The notes under the pieces are model-generated. The model had not been told where the DNA came from, ran no database searches, and worked only from the letters and a program-made list of their open reading frames with translations. A stretch of 64,000 bases of DNA from Paralvinella palmiformis. Lineage: Eukaryota; Annelida; Polychaeta; Terebellida; Alvinellidae. The translations under genes and the position numbers were made by a program. The DNA lies in the NCBI GenBank assembly GCA_025642065.1, contig JAODUP010000575.1, forward strand, positions 1-64,000, given 5' to 3'. Of the stretch, positions 61,325-64,000 are shown one piece after another (position 1 is the first letter of the stretch; each line of letters opens with the position of its first letter).

Positions 61325-63277
61325 GTGATGGATGTTTAGAACTAACAATATTTAAAAGCAGAAAAGGCCATGAAACCACGAGATCGGAAGGAACTCTAAA
61401 ATCACAAATCGGAGCTTTACAGTAATTATATTCTATAGAAATATCATTTGAAAGTCACATTGTAATGATTGTTTGATCTTTGTATCGTGTTCGGACCAAC
61501 GTTGTAACGCCTTCGAGAAACTGGTGTGAAGCCTGATATCGGACGCCTTACGGACGTTGATTGTGTTCGGAATAGAGGCGTCAAAACGGTATACCACGGA
61601 CTGAACTATATTATCCTTTTGTTTGTACATACAATCCCCCACAGGCTAGTCTATAATCCCGTGATATTCTACATCAATTCGCTTAAGCAACGTGACATTG
61701 CCGAAGTAGTGCGAGATGTCATTGTTATGAACGTTCATTGTAGCCACTACTTAGACGTTTAATCCTATAGTATTTGCTGCCCTGTTGCCGTGGCTCGGGT
61801 GCCACTCTACGATTCTTCGCTGTGGTGATAGTTATAACAAATAAATTGAACTGTAATAGTTTTGTAATCATTTTGTTGTCAATCAGGGGTATTGACCATA
61901 CCGTGGTATCATGTGTTACACGTGGGACGCATGATATGGCACCATGGGTAGAGCGTGGGACTAATTACCCATGATTATGGTCATGCAGTGCGGGATGTTG
62001 AAAGGTTCGAATCCCAGCCGGTGGCATTATAGTAGGAGTTTTTCATCCAACCAGGCAACTGGTAAGGATCTTTCCACAGAATATCTCATATGTTGTAAAT
62101 TCTAAATATGTTTAGAATTAGTTCTCGTAGTGAAACAGTACACTACAGACCATACGCGTCTCCCCAATTATTATTATTATTATTATTATGCGCATATAAT
62201 TCCAGACTGCCTGATCCCGAGACACATTCATGAAAAGATTAAAGAATCGATAATAAAAATTTTCAGTCTATAAAACCAGGAAATCTAAATGTTATTCTCG
62301 CCGTAATTTCGCCGTTTCACTCAAACCTTTTTTGATAGTATTTTATTTAATTTTCTTAGCTCAGGATGTAAAATAATCAGTTTCTTTGACTTACGGATTA
62401 ACAACGACAACAAAATAAATATCAGATATAGTAAGTAACTCGTCATATCCGCTAGAGCCAGTTCGATGATCGAGACAGAAAATACTTGTCAGTTTCATCC
62501 CCGATTCGGTATTGATTTAATACTAAATAATATTCTTATTTCTCTGTTTGTCTGTCGGTCTGCCTGTCTGTCTGTCTATTTTTCTGTCTATCTGCCCGTC
62601 TATCTGTCTGTCTGTATATTTGTCTGTATGTGCGTGTGCGTGCGTGCGTGCTTGGCCCATTTCGATGTCTCACTTATTCCATTCAGTTTTGCATAAAAAA
62701 ATTATTTGGTGCTAAATTTAACAAACCTTTGAATACACTTTTTCGTGTATAAAAAGACCCCTTTTGAGTTAAGTATTGTGTGCGTGTGTGTGTGCACGCG
62801 CGGGCGCACACGAGCCTCAGTGATGAATAGAGATTATACTATGCTGGCCTTACCTTGGTCTTGAGGTTGTCACGGATCTCGGAGAATCCATTGAACATGT
62901 CTGATAGGAACTTGTTGGTCGCGATGATGTACTTAATGTCAAACTTGACATTAACGTTGTACCTGGCCGCGTTCGACACCTCAGCAGCATTAACGTCACA
63001 ATCTACGTGTATATCCCGAACAGAACAGATATCGTCAATGACATGTTGATACGGTGTGTGTGTGTGTGTGTGTCAAGTGTTAACTAACCCCAAATGTTTT
63101 AAGGTGAACGTAATGGCCGTGATAGTGGCCATCTTACCTACCTACATTCTGTCCACAATTCCTGTTCTTGTTGATGAAACATCCCCAAACATTATCACAC
63201 TTACAGTCTCCCACCTTCTTAAAGCCAAACGCACCACCCCGCTTACATTGGTCCTTCGCTGTTGTACTCGATATCAC
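33783..63277 (-). CDS. Large type I membrane protein with 15 tandem SEA-like modules (5' end outside window)
   Basis: I assembled 63 exons by splice sites, intron phase and homology between repeats. Their summed length is 6864 bp (2287 codons plus stop), and every junction keeps frame. Order: one Cys-rich exon, 15 repeats of exons A (143-230 bp), B (68 bp in 14 of 15) and C (137-182 bp), most followed by a small linker exon D, then stalk, transmembrane helix and cytoplasmic tail. Intron phases are 1 before A, 0 between A and B, 2 between B and C, 1 after C and D. Each module is predicted strand-helix-strand-helix. The C-exon pattern (GSAVFEYTLYIYTSG then a helix, then strand) resembles the second half of a SEA domain. 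That assignment is my inference. The signal peptide and first exons must lie above 63277. Confidence 0.85.
34066..34211 (-). CDS. Cytoplasmic tail exon 1
   Basis: 146 bp, phase 1 in and 0 out. It encodes DHDIYSSNNALYWREKTPSY, then STDENAYDLQKNSVYGLAP. Several tyrosines lie in acidic or small-residue context (AYDLQ, VYGL), possible phosphorylation or sorting motifs. If the GTACGT donor is not used, the frame reads on to a stop at 34021-34023, giving an alternative 13-residue shorter ending. Confidence 0.75.
34495..34635 (-). CDS. Transmembrane exon
   Basis: 141 bp, phase 1-1. It encodes TWIIAGAVVGSMLLFMIGLI and VYW, a single hydrophobic helix, followed by a strongly basic stop-transfer stretch KCRRNRRAKGYR. 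This orients the 15 modules outside the cell and the following residues in the cytoplasm. Confidence 0.88.
34876..34911 (-). CDS. Stalk exon
   Basis: 36 bp, phase 1-1, encoding KQRPSVAEPDA between module 15 and the transmembrane exon. It has consensus splice sites on both sides. Confidence 0.7.
35344..35464 (-). mobile_element. tRNA-derived SINE-like sequence (second family)
   Basis: On the minus strand GATGGCTTAGTTG (A-box-like) is followed by GGTTCGAATATC (B-box-like) 40 bp later, then a non-tRNA body with GTGTTACAGCCCATTTGAATGG. It lies in the intron between module 15 and the stalk. It is a different family from the ATC-tailed SINE. Confidence 0.5.
35540..36437 (-). CDS. Module 15 (exons A, B, C), membrane-proximal
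   Basis: Exons: A 36295-36437, B 35906-35979, C 35540-35676. A has VCAPQQLVW and strand FVYRTTVRLYGV. B is 74 bp, the only deviation from 68, with HRLGCNSMKLKGG. C is the shortest (137 bp): SVIAEFDLG then the helix DIKDAVNEQL and an acidic/Thr-rich end. It is the most divergent module but keeps phases and both Cys residues. Confidence 0.8.
35744..35850. repeat. Compound (AC)n / (TA)n microsatellite
   Basis: AC-rich blocks (35744-35805) and a TA run (35823-35848) in the module 15 B-C intron. Several overlapping frames here are translations of dinucleotide repeats. Confidence 0.85.
36540..36597. repeat. Compound (AC)n(TA)n microsatellite
   Basis: Intronic, between D2 of module 14 and exon A of module 15. 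Confidence 0.85.
36614..38152 (-). CDS. Module 14 (exons A, B, C and two small D exons)
   Basis: Exons: A 37923-38152, B 37506-37573, C 36958-37115, D1 36814-36828, D2 36614-36658. A is unusually long (230 bp). Its N-terminal extension is Gly/Ser/Gln-rich (GSDAGQSGSGGNED) before LVCESGG. B has NAMGCHGDKPAV. C has NNISFHLIALS. D1 is a 15-bp microexon (VRLMT) with good splice sites but little other support. D2 is Asp/Pro/Ser-rich (DPDSPSKGDPDNP). Confidence 0.78.
37165..37410. repeat. Tetranucleotide-rich tract (GACT/GATT, then TCAC/AATC)
   Basis: Irregular GACTGACT, GGTTGGTT, CACTCACT and AATCAATC units fill much of the module 14 B-C intron. Confidence 0.85.
38260..38400 (-). mobile_element. 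tRNA-like SINE head
   Basis: On the minus strand CTCTTGGTAGCACACTG (A-box-like) and GGGATCGAATCCCGG (B-box/T-arm-like) occur with near-tRNA spacing, followed by an unrelated body. It is intronic, between modules 13 and 14. Confidence 0.45.
38537..39714 (-). CDS. Module 13 (exons A, B, C)
   Basis: Exons: A 39569-39714, B 39383-39450, C 38537-38694. A has DCSSRDDEDWQEEKLKISF. B has ALFGCAGSKEAF. C has STVEISFQLATKF and a helix PEQIRKALIAVLIQ. No D exon was found; C ends in phase 1 and joins module 14 exon A. The short plus-strand frames over this region are antisense artefacts. Confidence 0.83.
39840..40754 (-). CDS. Module 12 (exons A, B, C, D)
   Basis: Exons: A 40600-40754, B 40415-40482, C 40094-40257, D 39840-39893. 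A has TVVCEGEDEDLVLQEV. B has RTMGCAGSMRAL. C has GTCKLEYALYVYS, an additional Cys just before the strand, and ends with donor TCAT|GTACGT. D (54 bp) is a Lys/Asp/Ser-rich linker beginning YMVVETIKHD. Confidence 0.85.
40871..41916 (-). CDS. Module 11 (exons A, B, C, D)
   Basis: Exons: A 41768-41916, B 41595-41662, C 41256-41419, D 40871-40897. A has QDICEGSENEEELILQRI. B has NVLGCTGSEHSL. C has LAILEYELFIYTS and the helix ETVTSVVSAAAEEKL. D is short (27 bp, ITIVEDIDD). A (TA)n tract of about 45 bp lies directly upstream of exon A. Confidence 0.86.
40920..40968. repeat. (TA)n(CA)n microsatellite
   Basis: Intronic, about 20 bp upstream of module 11 exon D on the gene strand. Confidence 0.85.
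41938..41986. repeat. (TA)n microsatellite
   Basis: About 47 bp of TA in the intron just 5' of module 11 exon A. Confidence 0.9.
42111..43388 (-). CDS. Module 10 (exons A, B, C, D)
   Basis: Exons: A 43243-43388, B 42978-43045, C 42453-42616, D 42111-42149. A has ENVCDGNDDEELVLSEV. B has KILGCSGSKNAL. C has STAELEYKLYIYTTSS, with no Gly-Ser cleavage-like site. D is ITIIDDFEDKGNS. D has two possible donors 11-12 nt apart (AAAG|GTAATT and TCAG|GTGATT). Only the second keeps frame and the 39-bp size. Confidence 0.87.
43504..44621 (-). CDS. Module 9 (exons A, B, C, D)
   Basis: Exons: A 44461-44621, B 44070-44137, C 43759-43922, D 43504-43542. A shares GRCEGSGNDDDLVLHEY with module 8. B has RNLGCAGSKQAL. 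C has MEGHAVFEYTVYIYTSG, with GHAVF in place of GSAVF. D is VSIIDDFEDDENS. A 25-bp minisatellite fills the A-B intron, and a TA/GA tract lies in the C-D intron. Confidence 0.9.
43643..43712. repeat. (TA)n(GA)n(G)n tract
   Basis: TA run followed by GA repeats and a poly-G run in the module 9 C-D intron. Confidence 0.9.
44205..44385. repeat. 25-bp minisatellite
   Basis: Seven imperfect copies of GCGTTGAATGTAACACGTGA plus CTACA-type ends, in the module 9 A-B intron. Individual copies differ at a few bases. Confidence 0.9.
44461..47212. repeat. Tandem segmental duplication, 2 x 1376 bp
   Basis: 44461-45836 and 45837-47212 are tandem copies. Corresponding exon starts are 1374-1376 bp apart (A9/A8, D8/D7, C8/C7, B8/B7), and intron sequence matches closely over long runs. 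Each copy carries one full module equivalent (A, D, C, B in plus-strand order). Confidence 0.92.
44963..45997 (-). CDS. Module 8 (exons A, B, C, D)
   Basis: Exons: A 45837-45997, B 45605-45672, C 45299-45462, D 44963-45001. A has GRCEGSGNDDDLVLHEY. B is identical to module 7. C has MEGSAVFEYTLYIYTSG. Exon sizes equal those of module 7 and all introns align. The acceptor of A (TTGAAAG|GAG) has a weak pyrimidine tract. A few bases upstream or downstream would also keep frame. Confidence 0.9.
46337..47373 (-). CDS. Module 7 (exons A, B, C, D)
   Basis: Exons: A 47213-47373, B 46981-47048, C 46674-46837, D 46337-46375. A has EEDCKGSANDDDLVLHEY. B has NALGCAGSKHAL. C has MEGSAVFEYTVYIYTSG, where GSAVF sits at the place of the SEA cleavage motif GSVVV. 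D is VTIIEDFEDEMKS. Exons and introns are nearly identical to module 8. Confidence 0.9.
47624..48784 (-). CDS. Module 6 (exons A, B, C, D); GC donor after D
   Basis: Exons: A 48624-48784, B 48362-48429, C 48050-48213, D 47624-47662. A has DACEGGGNEEDLVLHEF. B has RALGCAGPVRAL. C has RGSRAVFEYTVYIYT and the helix SLNDTVNSVIGTTVEEKL. D is VTVIEDFEDDTTA. The donor after D reads CAG|GCGAGT, a GC-AG intron; no in-frame GT alternative was seen nearby. C has two in-frame acceptors 12 nt apart (after CCCAG or CTTTAG). Confidence 0.88.
48920..50300 (+). mobile_element. Truncated non-LTR retrotransposon (LINE) in an intron
   Basis: Frame-broken plus-strand sequence with endonuclease C-terminal pieces (ILGVIYRLNSAT, SATLIDHIYTNN), the linker (REPWVTTGILILSKQKAN) and the RT start (QGYDGISTKLL, QNYRPLSLLTAISKILEIIM, QQYVFRPKYST). 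It stops at ITLAIF, before the first catalytic motif, so the RT active site, 3' UTR and tail are missing. Jockey/CR1/RTE-type; clade not decided. Opposite orientation to the host gene, in the module 5-6 intron. Confidence 0.8.
50700..51779 (-). CDS. Module 5 (exons A, B, C, D)
   Basis: Exons: A 51637-51779, B 51313-51380, C 50933-51096, D 50700-50738. A has DVCQGRGRSEPLVLHEF, the first module with the LVLHE(F/Y) strand shared by modules 5-9. B has KVLGCAGSKHAL. C has TVLEYTLYIYT and a 164-bp length that stays fixed through module 12. D is VTIVDDFRNAIDS. A truncated LINE sits in the following intron. Confidence 0.88.
52125..52162. repeat. (TA)n microsatellite
   Basis: TA run abutting the tail of the SINE at 52163. 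A similar run (52366-52402) lies on the other side, so the SINE probably inserted into a TA repeat. Confidence 0.85.
52163..52356 (-). mobile_element. tRNA-derived SINE with (ATC)n tail
   Basis: Full-length copy of the main family in the intron between module 5 exon A and module 4 exon D, same orientation as the gene. The B box appears as GTTCGATTC. It is flanked by TATTATATATATA on both sides. Confidence 0.88.
52456..54028 (-). CDS. Module 4 (exons A, B, C, D)
   Basis: Exons: A 53865-54028, B 53674-53741, C 53340-53521, D 52456-52476. A has LPCSQDDA and strand HSVNITFTMTGL. B has DQLGCDHGHQAM. C is the longest C exon (182 bp) and has TLNITATFDIFG followed by an Asn/Gly/Thr insert with several N-glycosylation sequons (NGTNGTN). 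D is only 21 bp (AEIPEP). Exon A uses donor GTGCGT. A (GT)n tract of about 65 bp lies just upstream of B. Confidence 0.8.
52648..52718 (+). mobile_element. tRNA-like sequence (tRNA-derived repeat head)
   Basis: GCAGCGGTTAGAGCG (A-box-like) and GGGTTCGAATCCCAGCC (T-arm/B-box) with normal spacing. The acceptor stem does not pair well, so it is more likely a tRNA-derived repeat than a working tRNA gene. Confidence 0.5.
52945..53115. repeat. 42-bp minisatellite
   Basis: Four copies of a unit beginning GAGTAATTGCAAGAACGG and ending CCCCAAAACATAGATT in the module 4 C-D intron. The unit shortens by one base in one copy. Confidence 0.9.
53768..53836. repeat. (GT)n microsatellite
   Basis: About 65 bp of GT between module 4 exons A and B, within 30 bp of exon A. 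Confidence 0.95.
54223..56617 (-). CDS. Module 3 (exons A, B, C, D)
   Basis: Exons: A 56475-56617, B 55906-55973, C 55183-55343, D 54223-54273. A begins DELSCNASASV with a second Cys in VACTIE. B has TALGCQGSM. C has HKIEVSFSLYLVL and a Lys/Thr-rich helix. D encodes VVIEEYVEGDEV, acidic like the other D linkers. The B-C intron carries a SINE set in a GATA/TA microsatellite. Confidence 0.82.
54949..54984. repeat. (TA)n microsatellite
   Basis: Intronic, between module 3 exons C and D. Confidence 0.85.
55447..55840. repeat. (TA)n / (GATA)n / (GA)n microsatellite cluster split by a SINE
   Basis: TA and GATA runs at 55447-55540 continue as GATA and GA runs at 55730-55840, on either side of the SINE at 55541-55727. 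Confidence 0.9.
55541..55727 (-). mobile_element. tRNA-derived SINE with (ATC)n tail
   Basis: Full-length copy with ATGATGATGATTGATG tail, conserved body and tRNA-like head ending GGAGACGCC. It is inserted in a GATA microsatellite in the module 3 B-C intron. The flanks AGATAGATAGATAG on both sides are compatible with a target duplication but are ambiguous in a repeat. Confidence 0.9.
57297..57340. repeat. (AC)n(TA)n microsatellite
   Basis: AC-rich stretch from about 57241 followed by a TA run, in the intron between modules 2 and 3. Confidence 0.85.
57478..58730 (-). CDS. Module 2 (exons A, B, C)
   Basis: Exons: A 58579-58730, B 57958-58025, C 57478-57626. A starts SNPCDAETD and has strand SFEVDFTLTGI. 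B has DTLGCTGKQAAL. C has MVVSFSLEVLTT and the helix VKTQIEGVIKSLV. The codon spanning the B-C junction is TGC, an extra Cys beyond the two conserved ones. There is no D exon: C joins module 3 exon A directly with matching phase 1. A 56-bp minisatellite lies in the A-B intron. Confidence 0.85.
58285..58490. repeat. 56-bp minisatellite
   Basis: About four copies of a unit with GAGATGATGATTT, then AGTATCATCCATCAAAGTTGG and ATGAAGAAA-type joints, in the module 2 A-B intron. Confidence 0.85.
58798..58830. repeat. (TA)n microsatellite
   Basis: About 30 bp in the short intron between D of module 1 and A of module 2, only 24 bp from exon D. Confidence 0.9.
58861..63002 (-). CDS. Module 1 (exons A, B, C, D)
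   Basis: Exons: A 62854-63002, B 60617-60684, C 59674-59831, D 58861-58917. A starts DCDVNAAE (module Cys) and has strand YNVNVKFDIKYII. B has EAMGCTGPDV. C has RLSVSFNLKIYT then the helix QQVIVDIVKEAGY. D is a Pro/Thr/Glu-rich linker (VTEAEPDP...QPTEP). The A-B intron (2.2 kb) is the largest here and contains a tRNA-like sequence and an unexplained frame at 61433-61642. A SINE lies in the B-C intron. Confidence 0.8.
59882..60040. repeat. (AC)n / (TA)n microsatellite cluster
   Basis: Alternating AC-rich and TA runs in the module 1 B-C intron. Confidence 0.85.
60182..60375 (-). mobile_element. tRNA-derived SINE with (ATC)n tail
   Basis: Full-length copy in the module 1 B-C intron, same orientation as the gene. 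The head contains CTAGCGGTAG and the B-box region TTCGAGTCC. It is slightly longer in the body (GGTCGAGAATAAAAC) than other copies. Confidence 0.9.
60528..60578. repeat. (TA)n microsatellite
   Basis: About 48 bp, 40 bp 3' of exon B of module 1 on the gene strand. Confidence 0.9.
61295..61322. repeat. (TA)n microsatellite
   Basis: Short TA run in the module 1 A-B intron. Confidence 0.85.
61930..62030 (+). mobile_element. tRNA-like repeat sequence
   Basis: Contains GGGTAGAGCGTGGGAC (A-box-like) and AGGTTCGAATCCCAGCC (B box). The B box and flank match those at 52685-52710, suggesting a shared tRNA-derived family. It is not a clean cloverleaf. Confidence 0.4.
63142..63277 (-). CDS. Cys-rich, EGF-like exon upstream of module 1
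   Basis: Exon of 136 bp, phase 0 in and phase 1 out. It encodes about 45 residues with CKRGGAFGFKKVGDCKCDN and then WGCFINKNRNCGQ. The C-x2-GG and C-x-C spacing recalls the second half of an EGF-like domain. Its last base joins the first two bases of module 1 exon A to give Asp, which decides between three possible GT donors here. The acceptor is ...TTTACGCCAG. The domain name is uncertain, and any preceding Cys residues would be on an exon outside the window. Confidence 0.65.
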
Positions 63278-64000
63278 CTGGCGTAAACAAAAGCTATATT
63301 ATAAGGTACAAATCATCATCATCATCATCATCATCAAAATAAGTGAAAACTAGCCGTTCTCCGTGAACTCGAATTCCACTGGACAAATATATGTATCATT
63401 TGATAAAAGTTAATTTAGTTATACACACGTGCAATCGTAAATATATAAATATATATAGAGAGGGGGGGGGAGATAGAGGAAGTAGTGATGAGAGAGTGTG
63501 TGGGAGTGAGAGGGAGAGAGAGAGAGAGAGAAACTGGGGAGGGATGGGGGAGAATAATAGTGAGAGCATACGAGGGTGGGCGAGAGTTAAAGAGAGATGA
63601 GAGATGCGGTGAGAGAGGGAGAGATAGAGAGAAAAGGAAAGACTATTGTTGAAATGCTTGCGAGGAACTGTGGCGAGACAATACTCATTTCGGTATGAAA
63701 ATCCCCTTACTGGCATTGGTAACCTTATGAATCGTCGAGAAGATGTATTAATGATTCATTTATCTTTGTCCCAATTCCTTTTCTGACGTCGTTAAAAGTC
63801 ACGCACACGCACACACGCGCACACGCACACACACACATACACGCATACACACACACACCCACTGCGAGTTAAATCTAAGCAGAGCCGGTAGTACGGCATT
63901 ACGGGGGGAGGGGGGTTATCAAGCGCTACTTTCGTGGTATAATAAAGTAAGCCAGCTAGCTATTTGTGCCTACTCCGTGACGAATATACGGTTCCTGTTC
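63278..64000. other. Intronic/upstream sequence with GA- and AC-rich tracts
   Basis: An (ATC)n run (63316-63336), a purine-rich GAGA region (63465-63640) and AC repeats (63800-63860). No further exon of the minus-strand gene could be recognised, although the open 5' phase of the 63142-63277 exon shows that more must exist upstream. Confidence 0.6.

Overview
This is a stretch of an animal (metazoan) nuclear genome. It is AT-rich, contains spliced genes with canonical GT-AG introns, many (TA)n and (AC)n microsatellites, and several transposon classes: BEL/Pao, Ty3/gypsy, hAT, a piggyBac-like MITE, CR1/jockey-like LINEs and a tRNA-derived SINE with an (ATC)n tail. The mix suggests a lophotrochozoan invertebrate, perhaps a mollusc; that is inference, because no species-diagnostic gene is present.

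Region 1 (1-18279) is a very large, nearly perfect inverted repeat. The left arm (1-7084) and right arm (8344-18279) flank a 1259-bp spacer. The right arm carries 2856 bp that the left arm lacks (13470-16325). Each arm holds part of a BEL/Pao retrotransposon that contains a complete-ended but internally deleted Ty3/gypsy element (2234-5737 and 9691-13189, 5-bp target duplication CTGAG). The BEL sequence also carries a SINE and an unnamed repeat. The right-hand BEL copy continues past the palindrome to about 20.8 kb (gag, zinc knuckle, protease, RT, RNase H, integrase), but it is broken by frameshifts, stops and insertions. The spacer holds a hAT transposase remnant.

Region 2 (about 20.8-33.7 kb) has no gene I can support. 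It holds decayed transposons: a LINE RT fragment, a SINE with a 15-bp target duplication, a 1140-bp non-autonomous hAT element with an 8-bp target duplication, a hAT-like DUF4371 remnant, a gypsy integrase remnant, and one candidate terminal-inverted-repeat element.

Region 3 (33.7-63.3 kb, minus strand) is one large gene that six-frame ORFs show only as scraps. I assembled 63 exons with consistent intron phases. They give 2287 codons plus a stop, and the 5' end lies beyond the window. The product is a predicted type I membrane protein: a Cys-rich exon, then 15 tandem modules of about 120-145 residues, a short stalk, one transmembrane helix and a tyrosine-containing cytoplasmic tail. Each module is built from three exons (A, B, C; intron phases 1-0-2-1), usually followed by a small phase 1-1 linker exon D. 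Every module keeps one Cys in exon A and one Cys in a Leu/Met-Gly-Cys motif in exon B. The pattern resembles a SEA-type alpha/beta domain, but this is not proven. Central modules are recent tandem duplicates, introns included. Introns contain SINEs, a LINE, minisatellites and tRNA-like sequences.
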